This document shows, piece after piece, positions 7,318 to 16,749 of a stretch of 64,000 nucleotides of DNA. Origin of the DNA: Rhodococcus sp. 14-2470-1b. Lineage in GTDB: Bacteria; Actinomycetota; Actinomycetes; Mycobacteriales; Mycobacteriaceae. Both the position numbers and the translations under genes were made by a program. Each line of letters starts with the position of its first letter. The stretch's first letter is position 1. The notes under the pieces are model-generated. The model was not told the origin of the DNA. It did no database searches and was given only the letters and a program-made list of their open reading frames with translations. The DNA is taken from the NCBI RefSeq assembly GCF_002259415.1, contig NZ_NPFY01000019.1:124001-188000 (forward strand), written 5' to 3'.

Positions 7318-8709
7318 ATGAGCCCGTACCGCCCCGACGCCCAAGTTCACTTCGGTGTCTTCTTCCAAGGCGTCAATCACACCACCATCTGGTCGGATTC
7401 GGCCAGCGGTTCGCAGATCGACTTCGAGACGTTCCGTCGGATGATCACGACCGCGGAACGGGGACTGTTCGACGCGTTCTTCCTCGGTGAAGGCCTGCGC
7501 CTGCGCGAGCAGGAAGGCAAGATACTCGACCTGGACATCGCGGGCCGTCCCGACGCGATCGCGCAATTGTCCGCGTTGGCCGGCATCACGTCTCGGATCG
7601 GCCTGGTCGCGACTCAGAACACGACGTACAACGAGCCGGGTGATCTCGCGCGTCGTCTGGCCGGCCTGGATGTTCTGTCCGACGGCCGGGCGGGATGGAA
7701 TGCCGTCACCACCGACAATGCGTGGACGGGTGAGAACTTCCGGCGCGGCGGCTTTCTCGACCACGAACTGCGTTACGAGCGAGCCGGACAGTTCATTCGG
7801 ACTGCCCGTGCGATCTGGGATTCCTGGTCGGACAACGCACTCGCGACCTCGCGTGACAGCCAGTACTGGGCCGAGAAGAACGCCGTCCAGCGGGTGTCGA
7901 GAACGACGTCCCAGTTCGACCTCGAGCTCGATGCGACTCTGCCACGCAGCGCGCAGGGGCATCCCGTCATCTTCCAAGCCGGTGACTCGTCGACCGGTCG
8001 CGATTTCGCTGCTGCGAACGCCGACGTCATCTTCTCTCGACACGGAACCGATTTCGACGAGGCACTGACTTTCGCCGACGACATCCGCGCCCGGCTTCGC
8101 GCCGCGGGTCGTCCGGAGGACGACATCAAGATTCTTCCTGGTACTCAGATCGTGTTGGCGGAGAACGCGTCCGAGGTGGAGGAGAAGGAGCGGTGGGTTC
8201 GGGAGGGACAGTTCACCGGTCCGACCGCGCTGTCGCTCGTCGGCCTCGTCTGGGGCAAGGATCTGTCCGATCGCGACCCGGACGGGCCGTTGCCCTCCGA
8301 GGATCCGGTATCGGCGCCGATCTCCGGAACCCGGGGTGCGTTCCGCGACGGCAAGGATCCCAACGCCATCGCCAAGGAGTGGCGCGCATTGGCCGAGGCC
8401 AAGAACCTCTCGCTACGCGAGGTCGCCATCGAGACGACGGCGCGCTCCGGGTTCGCCGGCACGCCAGGGCAGGTCGCCGACGAGCTCACGAAATGGGTCC
8501 GCGAAGGAGCGACGGACGGATTCAACATCTCGCCGTACATCGTCCCCGGTGGCCTCGACGAGATCGTCGACTGGTTGGTTCCGGAACTGCAGGAGCGCGG
8601 TGCGTACCGGACCGAGTACACGGAGACCACGTTGCGTGGTCATCTCGGTCTTCGCGAACCGTTGACGTGGAGAAAGACCGGTGAGACCGATAGCAGCGCT
8701 GCAGGCTGA
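7318..8709 (+). CDS. NtaA/SnaA/DszA-family flavin monooxygenase (pair 1)
   Basis: A 463-residue LLM monooxygenase. Family landmarks include 'TTAERGLFDAFFLGEGLRLRE', 'RIGLVATQNTTYNEP', 'GRAGWNAVTTDNAWTGENFRRGG' and the C-terminal 'YTETTLRGHLGL'. It starts 1 bp after the short partner's stop. Members use reduced FMN from a separate reductase to oxidise substrates such as nitrilotriacetate, dibenzothiophene sulfone or dimethyl sulfide. Substrate is unknown here; the SAM riboswitch at the head of the operon points to organosulfur desulfuration. Confidence 0.88.
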   Translation: MSPYRPDAQVHFGVFFQGVNHTTIWSDSASGSQIDFETFRRMITTAERGLFDAFFLGEGLRLREQEGKILDLDIAGRPDAIAQLSALAGITSRIGLVATQNTTYNEPGDLARRLAGLDVLSDGRAGWNAVTTDNAWTGENFRRGGFLDHELRYERAGQFIRTARAIWDSWSDNALATSRDSQYWAEKNAVQRVSRTTSQFDLELDATLPRSAQGHPVIFQAGDSSTGRDFAAANADVIFSRHGTDFDEALTFADDIRARLRAAGRPEDDIKILPGTQIVLAENASEVEEKERWVREGQFTGPTALSLVGLVWGKDLSDRDPDGPLPSEDPVSAPISGTRGAFRDGKDPNAIAKEWRALAEAKNLSLREVAIETTARSGFAGTPGQVADELTKWVREGATDGFNISPYIVPGGLDEIVDWLVPELQERGAYRTEYTETTLRGHLGLREPLTWRKTGETDSSAAG

Positions 8710-10120
8710 TCTCGAGCAGCAACGAACCGGTGTCTCGCGAAAGGACGTATACGTCTGCGCGGCAGCGGGGTTCACCACCCTTCTGGACTCCGCGGTTCTG
8801 AGTATCGGCGTGCCCGCGATCCGGTCGTCACTGGATGCGGGCACGTCCGAGGTTCAATGGATTCTGGCGAGTTACTCCCTGACGTTCGGTCTCGCGCTGG
8901 TACCGGCGGGCAGGCTGGGCGACGTCATCGGGCGACGACGGTTGTTCCTCGCAGGACTCGGTGTGTTCTCCGTCATGGGCCTGATCGGGGCAGGTGCGGC
9001 CGAGCCGTGGATGATCGTCGCAGCGCGGCTGGGACAGGGGATAGGTGCCGGCACCGTCAGCTCGCAGGTTCTGGGCATCATCACCGATCGGTACAGTGGC
9101 CGCGAACGCGCGAAGGCACTCGGTGTCTACAGCACGGCGGGCGGCCTGGCAGGCCTCTGTGGTCCGATCCTCGGCGGAACGCTTCTCGGCGTTGCCGATC
9201 CAGACGTCGGCTGGCGCCTGCTGTTGCTGCTCAACGTCCCGTTCGCCGTAGCGACCCTGATCGCGGGTTCCCTGTGGCTACGCAGGGATTCCAGTAGACG
9301 CTCCGGCGCCAGCATCGACGTGCTCGGCCTCCTCGCACTGGGTGTCGCGACGCTGCTGCTGTTGCTGCCCATGGTGTCTTCGCTCGGCGCGGTGTTCTCG
9401 ACCCTGTCGGTGGTCGGATCCGTGGGACTGCTGGTGGGCTTCTGGTTCTGGGAGAAGCGTTTCGCGTCGAGGGGCGGCACACCCGTTCTCCTGCCTGCAC
9501 TGCTGGCCGCCAAGGGATACACGCTGGGGACGGCCGTTGCGATGTTCTGGTTCGGCGCCGTGCTGGCGCTGCAGGCGGTGCTGAGTCTCTACCTCATCGA
9601 GGGCCTGGGATACCCCGCGCTGCAGGCCGCTCTGATCATGGTCGGCAGTTCGATTCTGATGGCGGTGACGTCTGCGTTCGGATGGAGGGTCGTAGCGAAG
9701 TTCGGCCGAAGTGCCGTGGTCGGTGCGATCGTGCTCGAACTGTTCGTGGTGGCCGGCTACATCGGCGTGATCGCATACCTGCCCCGGGGTGCGACGGTAC
9801 CGGCGTTCGTCGTGCTCGCGGTGTTGTCCGGCGTGGCAAGTGGATTCGTGGACGCACCGAATCGCGCGATGACGCTCGAGTACTCGCCTCCCCAGGCCAA
9901 CGGTGTCGCGGCCGGATTTCTGCAACTGTCCCAACGACTTTCGGCAACCATTTCCCTCGCCGCGGTGCCGGGCATCTACCTGGGGGTGCTCGCGGCCGAC
10001 GACACCGACTTCGGGCGTGCGGCAGGCCTCGGACTCGGGGTCAGTGGCATGATGCTGATCGGGTCTCTCGTATGTGCAGTGGCGGACAGCCGGCGTAGAG
10101 CTGATCGGAGACAGCAGTGA
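8681..10120 (+). CDS. MFS transporter, DHA2-like
   Basis: 479 residues, strongly hydrophobic, about 14 transmembrane segments. The MFS motif A 'GRLGDVIGRRRLF' lies after TM2 (about residues 76-88) and TM1 carries LDSAVLSIGVPAI. GTG 8681 is preceded by GGAGAAAG and overlaps the end of the monooxygenase gene by 29 bp. Drug/proton-antiporter-like carriers usually export; in this operon it may export a toxic product or move the sulfur compound handled by the neighbours. Confidence 0.85.
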   Translation: MRPIAALQADLEQQRTGVSRKDVYVCAAAGFTTLLDSAVLSIGVPAIRSSLDAGTSEVQWILASYSLTFGLALVPAGRLGDVIGRRRLFLAGLGVFSVMGLIGAGAAEPWMIVAARLGQGIGAGTVSSQVLGIITDRYSGRERAKALGVYSTAGGLAGLCGPILGGTLLGVADPDVGWRLLLLLNVPFAVATLIAGSLWLRRDSSRRSGASIDVLGLLALGVATLLLLLPMVSSLGAVFSTLSVVGSVGLLVGFWFWEKRFASRGGTPVLLPALLAAKGYTLGTAVAMFWFGAVLALQAVLSLYLIEGLGYPALQAALIMVGSSILMAVTSAFGWRVVAKFGRSAVVGAIVLELFVVAGYIGVIAYLPRGATVPAFVVLAVLSGVASGFVDAPNRAMTLEYSPPQANGVAAGFLQLSQRLSATISLAAVPGIYLGVLAADDTDFGRAAGLGLGVSGMMLIGSLVCAVADSRRRADRRQQ

Positions 10121-11265
10121 CACGAACAGAAGCGACACGAACAGAAGTGAGCCAGAAGGCCTCGGTGACACCGAAGTTCTCGTGGTTTCTCCCGACGGGC
10201 GGTGACGACGAACGTCTGGGTGGCGCGTCGCACGGAGTCGGCATCGGGGCCACCGGAGTCGTCGTTGCGGACACCGGCCACCGGGAGGCGTCGCTCGACT
10301 ACCTCACGCAGGTCGCGCAGACCGTCGATCGGCTGGGTTTTCACGCGGTTCTGACGCCGACGGGTGCGCATTGCGAGGACGCGTGGCTGGTGACGTCGGC
10401 GCTGATTTCGGCGACGAAGAATCTGAAGTTCCTGGTGGCTTTTCGTCCCGGTGCCGTGGCGCCCGTTCTGTCCGCGCAGATGGTGAGTACCTTCCAACGA
10501 TTGTCGGCCGGACGCGCGTTGTTGAATGTCGTCGTCGGTGGAGACGACGCCGAGCAGCGGGCATACGGCGACACGCTGGACAAGCAGTCGCGGTACCGTC
10601 GAGCGCAGGAGTTCCTCCAGATCGCGAGAGCCGTGGGCGACGGCGAGGCAGTCTCGGTGCACAGTGAGTTCTACGAGGTGGACCGGCCTGCAGGTGGATT
10701 CGGCGGGTACGCATCTACTCCGCTGCCCGAGGTGTACCTGGGCGGGTCCTCGCCGGAGGCGATCGACGTCGCAGCCTCCGAGGCGGACGTGTTTCTCACC
10801 TGGGGAGAACCGCCCGCGCAGGTCGCGGACAAGCTCGCCGCGGTCAAGGCCGCCGCGAGGGAGAAGGGGCGGAGCATTCGCGGCGGGATTCGCCTGCACG
10901 TGGTGACGAGGGAAACCAGTGAGGAGGCGTGGCAGGTCGCGGAGAATCTGATCTCGGGTGTCGACGACGAACTCGTTGCGCGGCGCCAGAAAGCGTTGCG
11001 CAGCATCGGATCCGAAGGGCAGCGGCGAATGCTGGATCTGCACGGTGGGGACCGAACGAAGCTTGTGGTCGGACCCAATCTGTGGGCCGGTTTCGGGCTG
11101 GTCCGCGGCGGAGCGGGCACGGCCCTCGTCGGGAGCCACGACGAGGTGGCCGAGCGAATCCGCGAGTACGTCGGCGTCGGGATCGAGGAGTTCATCTTCT
11201 CCGGCTATCCGCACCTCGAGGAGGCCGAGCACTTCGGGGAAGTACTGCGCAAGAACTTCACCTAG
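10117..11265 (+). CDS. SsuD-like FMNH2-dependent (alkanesulfonate) monooxygenase
   Basis: 382 residues resembling SsuD: FSWFLPTGGD near the start, 'SAQMVSTFQRLSAGRALLNVVVGGD' around residue 125, 'GSSPEAIDVAASEADVFLTWGEPP' around residue 209, and a C-terminal 'FIFSGYPHLEEAEHFGE'. The last two are typical of alkanesulfonate monooxygenases, which release sulfite from sulfonates with FMNH2 and O2. GTG 10117 overlaps the MFS stop (GTGA). The first codons lie in a 15-bp tandem duplication (GACACGAACAGAAG at 10119 and 10134), giving a TRTEATRTE tail; a start at GTG 10147 is possible. It closes the riboswitch-2 operon. Confidence 0.85.
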   Translation: MTRTEATRTEVSQKASVTPKFSWFLPTGGDDERLGGASHGVGIGATGVVVADTGHREASLDYLTQVAQTVDRLGFHAVLTPTGAHCEDAWLVTSALISATKNLKFLVAFRPGAVAPVLSAQMVSTFQRLSAGRALLNVVVGGDDAEQRAYGDTLDKQSRYRRAQEFLQIARAVGDGEAVSVHSEFYEVDRPAGGFGGYASTPLPEVYLGGSSPEAIDVAASEADVFLTWGEPPAQVADKLAAVKAAAREKGRSIRGGIRLHVVTRETSEEAWQVAENLISGVDDELVARRQKALRSIGSEGQRRMLDLHGGDRTKLVVGPNLWAGFGLVRGGAGTALVGSHDEVAERIREYVGVGIEEFIFSGYPHLEEAEHFGEVLRKNFT

Positions 11266-11270
11266 TTTGC

Positions 11271-11286
11271 CGGTAGGAAACCTACC
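11271..11286 (+). terminator. Short hairpin after the SsuD-like gene
   Basis: GGTAGG-AAA-CCTACC forms a 6-bp stem 6 bp after the stop codon. There is no T-run, so it may be a weak terminator or a processing stem ahead of the third riboswitch operon. Confidence 0.3.
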
Positions 11287-11289
11287 CAA

Positions 11290-11320
11290 TTGGCGTGACC
11301 CGCCTGCGTCGTCGTAGACT
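11290..11320 (+). promoter_or_regulatory. Candidate promoter of the third SAM-riboswitch operon
   Basis: TTGGCG (11290-11295), a 19-bp spacer, and TAGACT (11315-11320) would start transcription near 11327, just before riboswitch stem P1. Confidence 0.45.
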
Positions 11321-11331
11321 CGTCGGCGAAA

Positions 11332-11434
11332 CACCATCCAGAGCGACCGAGAGACCTGGCTCCATGACGTCGCAGCAACCCCCCGCGGGGTGAAACACGC
11401 GGGTGAGGGTGCTACCGCCGGGACCGATGGAGGA
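11332..11434 (+). ncRNA. SAM riboswitch (S-box / SAM-I clan), copy 3
   Basis: CCATCCAGAGCGACCGAGAG, ACCTGGCTC, GACGTCGCAGCAACC, a GC-rich P3, then GGTGCTACCGCCGGGACC and GATGG (11426-11430). P1, P2 and the CCTGGC/GCCGGG pseudoknot are preserved as in copy 1 (one pair is G-U instead of A-U). The GATGGAGGA at the 3' end is the ribosome site for the leader peptide at 11438, so SAM binding should repress its translation. Confidence 0.85.
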
Positions 11435-11437
11435 ACG

Positions 11438-11533
11438 ATGAACAGCACGCAGCACAGCGAGGGCTTCGTCACGGCCTGGGGCCGTATTCACGTGGATCTG
11501 TGCCGGTTGACCGGCTCGATCTGTCGCCGCTGA
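11438..11533 (+). CDS. HVDLCR-type leader peptide, second copy
   Basis: 31 codons from ATG 11438, with GGAGG 6 bp upstream inside the riboswitch. Residues 16-23 read RIHVDLCR and the peptide ends SICRR. It shares MNS at the start and the HVDLCR core with the peptide at 1517, and both sit in the same place relative to a SAM riboswitch and an ABC importer operon. The next gene begins about 100 bp downstream. Inferred role: attenuation peptide responding to cysteine supply. Confidence 0.75.
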   Translation: MNSTQHSEGFVTAWGRIHVDLCRLTGSICRR

Positions 11534-11632
11534 GTTTCAACTCGGACTGCACGCTCTTCATCCCTTTTCCGCCTGGTTCGGCGCGGCGATCTCGCGCGTC
11601 GATGGCGTCCTATCAAGATCCGGAGTATCTCG

Positions 11633-13249
11633 GTGTCTTCACGTTCCGTTTTTGCAGGTGTCAGCGCTGTCGCTGCCCTGAGTGTCGTGCTCACAGCCTG
11701 CGGAGGTGGCGGGGCAACCACCTCGGCCGATGCCGGAGAGCCCACTGCCGGCGGCACTCTGCGCTACGGATTGTCGGGTGCTCCCACCTGCTCGGACCCC
11801 GCTCAGTCCGGGACCAACCAGACCATCTACGTCGTCAGGCAAGTCGTCGACTCGCTGACGGATCAGGATCCGGAGACGGGGGAGATCACTCCGTGGCTCG
11901 CGGAGAGCTGGGAGGTGGCACCCGACGCGTCGTCGTTCACGTTCAAGCTGAAGGACGGTGTCACCTTCAGCGACGGCACACCGGTCGACGCGGAGGCGGT
12001 GAAGGCCAATTTCGACTCGATCGTGAACATCCTGACCACGGCCAAGTCGCCGCTCGGTGGTAGCTACCTGTCGGGTTACCAGGGCACCACTGTCGTCGAC
12101 CCGCTCACTGCGCAGGTCGACTTCGACGGCCCGAACGCACAGTTCCTGCAGGCGACGTCGACGGCGCAGTTGGGCCTTCAGGCGCTGTCCACCGTCGCCA
12201 AGCCTGCCGAGGAACGGTGCGACGGCTCCAACGTCGGCAGCGGGCCGTTCACCTACGCCGATTATCAGCAGGACAGGTCGGTCACGTTGGCCAAGCGCAC
12301 CGGGTACGACTGGGGCTCGGACGTGTTCGGACACGAGGGCGAGGCATACCTCGACACGATCGAGTTCACCGTCGTACCCGAGTCGGGTGTGCGTACCGGC
12401 AGCTTGTCCTCCAACCAGCTCGACGCCATCTCCGACGCGCTTCCTCAGGACGCGCCGCAGATCGAGGCCACCGGAGGGCAGATTCTGACGACGTCCAACC
12501 CGGGCACACCGTTCGGCTTCCAACCCAACGTCACTCGCGGGGTGCTGCAGGATCCCGAGGTCCGTAAGGCGCTGGTGCCGGCGATCAACCGTCAGGAACT
12601 GATCGACACCATTCTCGGACCCGACTTCAAGGTCGCGACGAGCACGCTGGCCAGCAAGACCCCCGGTTACACGGAGTTGGCGGACGTCACGTACGACCCG
12701 GAGAAGGCGAAATCGATTCTCGACGCAGCAGGCTGGGTGCCCGGTGCCGACGGAATCCGCGAGAAGGACGGCCAGAAGCTCTCGTTCAAGGTCATGTTCA
12801 GCGCGGTGTTCGCCGGTAATCAGGCGATCCTCGAACTGACGCAGCAGCAGCTTCGCGACGTCGGAGTGGATCTGCAGCTCGAGCTCGTTTCCAATTCCGA
12901 GGCCACGGCGCGTCAGGGGACGAAGGACTACGACTCGACGTACTACAACAGCACCCGCGCCGACGGCGACATCCTGCGTACGTCCTTCGCCGTGGACGGG
13001 CGAAACCTCAACGCCCGCGGACCGATTCCCGACCTCGACGCCTCGCTCGACGAGGAGTTGGCCACCACCGACACCGCTGCCAGGAACGAGATCATCGCTA
13101 CCGCGCAGCAGCAGGTTCTCGACAACGGACTGTGGATTCCGACGATCGAACTGTCGCAGGCCATCGGTGCCGGACCGAACGTGCAGGACCTGAAGTTCGA
13201 GGCGTCGGCCCGGCTGCAGTTCTTCGACACCTGGCTGAGCGGACAATAA
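11633..13249 (+). CDS. Oligopeptide/nickel-type ABC binding lipoprotein (SBP family 5)
   Basis: 538 residues. The signal peptide ends in lipobox LTAC with lipidated Cys 23, followed by a Gly-rich linker. The mature domain is a family-5 solute-binding protein: 'GGTLRYGLSGAPTCSDPAQ', 'WLAESWEVAPDASSFTFKLKDGV', 'FSDGTPVDAEAVKANFDSI'. GTG 11633 has CGGAG 8 bp upstream. It begins a complete DppABCDF-like importer (11633-16749) under SAM riboswitch 3, followed by LLM monooxygenases. The ligand is therefore probably an organosulfur compound or a sulfur-containing peptide (inference). Confidence 0.88.
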   Translation: MSSRSVFAGVSAVAALSVVLTACGGGGATTSADAGEPTAGGTLRYGLSGAPTCSDPAQSGTNQTIYVVRQVVDSLTDQDPETGEITPWLAESWEVAPDASSFTFKLKDGVTFSDGTPVDAEAVKANFDSIVNILTTAKSPLGGSYLSGYQGTTVVDPLTAQVDFDGPNAQFLQATSTAQLGLQALSTVAKPAEERCDGSNVGSGPFTYADYQQDRSVTLAKRTGYDWGSDVFGHEGEAYLDTIEFTVVPESGVRTGSLSSNQLDAISDALPQDAPQIEATGGQILTTSNPGTPFGFQPNVTRGVLQDPEVRKALVPAINRQELIDTILGPDFKVATSTLASKTPGYTELADVTYDPEKAKSILDAAGWVPGADGIREKDGQKLSFKVMFSAVFAGNQAILELTQQQLRDVGVDLQLELVSNSEATARQGTKDYDSTYYNSTRADGDILRTSFAVDGRNLNARGPIPDLDASLDEELATTDTAARNEIIATAQQQVLDNGLWIPTIELSQAIGAGPNVQDLKFEASARLQFFDTWLSGQ

Positions 13250-13251
13250 CC

Positions 13252-14226
13252 ATGATTCGTTATCTCGCACTGCGCGTCGTGCAGGCCGTCCTCGTTCTCT
13301 GGGCGGCGTTCACGATCTCGTTCATCGTGCTGTTCCTTCTGCCGTCGGACCCCGTCAGCATCGCCGCCGACTCGGCGGGGTCCGGTACGCCCGTCGACGC
13401 GGCGGCCATCGCCGAGTTGCAGGCGCGATACGGACTGGATCAGCCGGTGTGGGTGCAGTACTGGAACTCTCTGAGCGGTGCAGTGCGAGGTGACTTCGGG
13501 TTTTCCATCGCCACCGGTCAGAAGGTCACGACGGCCATCCTCGACGCACTGCCGAGCACCCTGGCGTTGGCGACGACCGCGCTGGTGCTGTCGCTGATCT
13601 TCGGCGGATCGGTTGCCTTCCTGGCCACCTACACGCGTGTCCAGTGGCTGCGTACCCTTCTGTTCTCCATCCCGCCGTTGGGCGTCGCGGTGCCGACCTT
13701 CTGGGTCGGGCTGCTTCTGCTGCAGGTGTTCTCGTTCCAACTCAGGATCTTCCCCGCGTTCGGTGACCAGGGAGCGTCGTCGCTCGTGCTGCCTGCGATC
13801 ACGCTCGCGTTGCCGACGGGTGCCGTGATCGCTCAGGTTCTCGCCACATCGATGACCACGACCTGGAAGCAACCGTTCGTCGAATCTGCCCGCGCCAAGG
13901 GAGTGTCACGTCTGCGAGTACAGACCAAGCACGTCGTGCGGCTGTCCTCGATTCCGGCCTTCACCATCGCGGGTGTACTCGTCGGCAACCTGCTCGCCGG
14001 ATCGGTCGTCGTGGAGACGGTCTTCTCCAGGGCCGGTGTCGGCAGGTTGACTCAGACGTCCGTTCTGGCGCAGGACATTCCTGTGGTACAGGGCATCGTC
14101 GTTCTGACGTCGCTGGTGTTCGTTCTGGTCAACCTGCTGGTCGACCTGTTCTATCCGTTGATCGACCCTCGGATCGTGTCCGAGTACAAGCAGTCCGCTC
14201 CCGCGAAGGAGAAGGCACATGTCTGA
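13252..14226 (+). CDS. Dpp/Opp-type ABC transporter permease B
   Basis: 324 residues, six predicted transmembrane segments, beginning MIRYLALRVVQAVLVLW as in DppB. The EAA-type loop 'ARAKGVSRLRVQTKHVVRLSSIP' lies around residues 212-234. ATG 13252 is 2 bp after the binding-protein stop. It pairs with the permease at 14219, overlapping it by 8 bp. Confidence 0.88.
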   Translation: MIRYLALRVVQAVLVLWAAFTISFIVLFLLPSDPVSIAADSAGSGTPVDAAAIAELQARYGLDQPVWVQYWNSLSGAVRGDFGFSIATGQKVTTAILDALPSTLALATTALVLSLIFGGSVAFLATYTRVQWLRTLLFSIPPLGVAVPTFWVGLLLLQVFSFQLRIFPAFGDQGASSLVLPAITLALPTGAVIAQVLATSMTTTWKQPFVESARAKGVSRLRVQTKHVVRLSSIPAFTIAGVLVGNLLAGSVVVETVFSRAGVGRLTQTSVLAQDIPVVQGIVVLTSLVFVLVNLLVDLFYPLIDPRIVSEYKQSAPAKEKAHV

Positions 14227-15109
14227 CATCCTGACCCGCGTCGAGACGGTCGCCACCGCTGAACCCGTCGTCCCGAAGCCGAACCCTGTTCGTCGTAGAC
14301 CGCGTGTGCGGTCACTGGTGAAGAACATCTGGCTGGCGCTGTCGGTCGTCGTACTGGTTCTCGCCGTCGGCTTCGCATTGTTTCCCTCGCTCTTCGCCAG
14401 TGGGGACCCTCTGAAGGGAACGCCTGCGGACAAATTGCAAGGGCCGAGCGCGGCGCACTGGTTCGGAACCGACAACATCGGACGTGACCTCTACACCCGC
14501 GTCGTCCACGGTGCCGGGTTGTCGCTCACCGCAACGTTGTTCGCGGTCGCGATTGCACTCGTGGCCGGATCGCTGATCGGTCTGCTCGCAGGCGCCGTCG
14601 GCGGCGTCGTCGACGCGATCCTGATGCGCATCGTCGACGTGCTGCTGTCGATTCCCGCACTTCTGCTCTCGCTGGCGCTGGTCACGGCGCTCGGGTTCGG
14701 TACACGCAACGTCGCCATCGCTGTCGGTGTCTCCCTCGTCGCGAACTTCGCGCGCGTCATGCGCTCCGAAGTGCTGCGGGTGCGGCAGTCGCTGTACGTC
14801 GAAGCCGCCTACGCCTCCGGCGTCCGGTGGTACGACGTGTTCGGGCGCCACATCCTCCGCAACTCCTACGGACCGGTCATCGCCCTCGCCGCAGTGGAAT
14901 TCGGCCAGGCGGTGCTGGCGGTGTCCGCCCTCAGTTTCCTCGGATTCGGCGCTGTTCCACCGACACCCGAGTGGGGATCGTTGATCTCCGAGGGCCGGAG
15001 TTTCCTGGCCACCGCATGGTGGATGACCACACTGCCCGGCCTGGTGATCGTGGCCGTCGTCCTGTCGGCCCACCGCGTCGGCCACGCAATCGAGGGAGGC
15101 ACACGATGA
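14219..15109 (+). CDS. Dpp/Opp-type ABC transporter permease C
   Basis: 296 residues with a cytoplasmic N-terminus of about 35 residues, then six transmembrane segments. '[20 protein letters not shown]' near residue 81 is the DppC signature. The EAA loop '[23 protein letters not shown]' lies near residue 195. It overlaps the upstream permease (8 bp) and the ATPase gene (ATGA). Confidence 0.9.
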   Translation: MSDILTRVETVATAEPVVPKPNPVRRRPRVRSLVKNIWLALSVVVLVLAVGFALFPSLFASGDPLKGTPADKLQGPSAAHWFGTDNIGRDLYTRVVHGAGLSLTATLFAVAIALVAGSLIGLLAGAVGGVVDAILMRIVDVLLSIPALLLSLALVTALGFGTRNVAIAVGVSLVANFARVMRSEVLRVRQSLYVEAAYASGVRWYDVFGRHILRNSYGPVIALAAVEFGQAVLAVSALSFLGFGAVPPTPEWGSLISEGRSFLATAWWMTTLPGLVIVAVVLSAHRVGHAIEGGTR

Positions 15110-16749
15110 GCCCCATTCTGGAAGTCGAGAACCTCCAGGTGGACTACGGCAACGGTGCCGCGGTCCGAGGAGTGTCGCTGACGGTCGAGCGCGGCGAAGT
15201 GGTGGCGGTGGTGGGTGAGTCCGGATCGGGCAAATCGACGACGGCACACGCGATCATCGGTCTGCTTCCCGGCGCGGGTCGCATCACGTCCGGCGAAGTC
15301 CGCTTCGACGGCAAGCGGATCGACGATGCCTCCGAGAAGGTGCTGGACCGCCTGCGCGGGGCTCACATCGGTCTGGTTCCTCAGGATCCGACGACGTCGC
15401 TCAACCCGGTCATCCGAGTCGGTGAGCAGGTGGCCGAGGTGCTCCGTGTGCACGGGCTGGCCACCAAGCGGTCCGCGAAGCTCGAAGCGATCAGGATCCT
15501 CACCGAGGCCGGGATCGACAACCCCGAGGTGCGGGCCCAGCAGTACCCGCAGGATCTCTCGGGCGGTCAGCGTCAACGCGTTCTCATCGGCATCGCACTG
15601 GCATGCACGCCCGAGCTCGTGATCGCCGACGAGCCCACGTCCGCGCTCGACGTCACCGTGCAGCGCCGCATCCTCGACCACCTGGACGCCCGTATCGCCG
15701 AGACGGGGACGGCCGTTCTGCTCATCACTCACGACCTCGGGGTCGCTGCCGACCGCGCCGACCGGCTCGTCGTCATGAGCAAGGGCGACATCGTCGAGAC
15801 CGGGCCTACCTCCGAGGTTCTCGCGAACCCGAAGCACGAGTACACGAGGTCGCTGCTGGCCGCCGCACCCAGCCTGGGGACGGCACTGCGGCCGGCGAGA
15901 CCGTCGACGACACCGATTCTGACGGCCACCGAGGTGTCCAAGACGTTCCGAATCGGACGGCAGGAGTGGAGCCTGCGGAACGACTCGAAAGGCGGTGTGC
16001 ACCTCGATGCGGTGAAGGCTGCGTCGTTGACGGTCGAACGTGGGCGGACACTGTCGCTCGTGGGGGAGTCCGGATCCGGTAAGTCGACGTTGGCGCGCAT
16101 CACCATCGGGTTGGAGAAGCCGACGTCCGGGCGCGTCGAGTTCGACGGGACCGAGGTGACGGGCTTGCGTGGCTCGCGGCTTCGTGATCTTCGCCGACGC
16201 GTTCAGATCGTGTATCAGAACCCCTACGCCTCGCTCGACCCGAAACTGACCGTCGAGCAGATCATCGAGGAACCACTCGACGCGTTCAAGGTCGGGACGA
16301 GTGCCGAGCGTTCGGCGCGGACCGCGGAGCTGTTGGATCGAGTCGCGTTGCCTGCCGACTACTCCCGGCGCAAACCCGCGGAACTGTCCGGCGGGCAACG
16401 CCAGCGCGTTGCGATCGCGCGAGCGCTGGCACTCAGGCCGGAACTGGTGGTTCTGGACGAACCGGTGTCCGCACTCGACGTCTCGGTGCAGGCGCAGATT
16501 CTGGACCTTCTCGACGAGTTGCAGACCGGACTGGACCTGAGCTACCTGTTCATCTCGCACGACCTCGCCGTCGTGCGGCAGATCAGCGACACCGTCGCGG
16601 TGATGCAATCCGGGACGATCGTCGAATACGGGCCGACGGCACAGATATTCGATTCGCCACAGCGTGAGTACACCCGTGAGTTGCTGGCGGCCATTCCCGG
16701 CAACTCGCGCCCGAGAAGTCACGACAAGGAGACCGCAGGTGCCCGATAA
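15106..16749 (+). CDS. Fused double ABC ATPase (DppD-DppF type)
   Basis: 547 residues with two ABC domains in tandem. Domain 1 has Walker [11 protein letters not shown] (about residue 36), signature LSGGQRQR and Walker [13 protein letters not shown]. Domain 2 (from about residue 270) has [18 protein letters not shown] and [12 protein letters not shown]. Both ends carry the oligopeptide-type tail '[10 protein letters not shown]' or '[10 protein letters not shown]'. One polypeptide supplies both ATPases of the importer. ATG 15106 overlaps the permease stop. Confidence 0.92.
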   Translation: MSPILEVENLQVDYGNGAAVRGVSLTVERGEVVAVVGESGSGKSTTAHAIIGLLPGAGRITSGEVRFDGKRIDDASEKVLDRLRGAHIGLVPQDPTTSLNPVIRVGEQVAEVLRVHGLATKRSAKLEAIRILTEAGIDNPEVRAQQYPQDLSGGQRQRVLIGIALACTPELVIADEPTSALDVTVQRRILDHLDARIAETGTAVLLITHDLGVAADRADRLVVMSKGDIVETGPTSEVLANPKHEYTRSLLAAAPSLGTALRPARPSTTPILTATEVSKTFRIGRQEWSLRNDSKGGVHLDAVKAASLTVERGRTLSLVGESGSGKSTLARITIGLEKPTSGRVEFDGTEVTGLRGSRLRDLRRRVQIVYQNPYASLDPKLTVEQIIEEPLDAFKVGTSAERSARTAELLDRVALPADYSRRKPAELSGGQRQRVAIARALALRPELVVLDEPVSALDVSVQAQILDLLDELQTGLDLSYLFISHDLAVVRQISDTVAVMQSGTIVEYGPTAQIFDSPQREYTRELLAAIPGNSRPRSHDKETAGAR

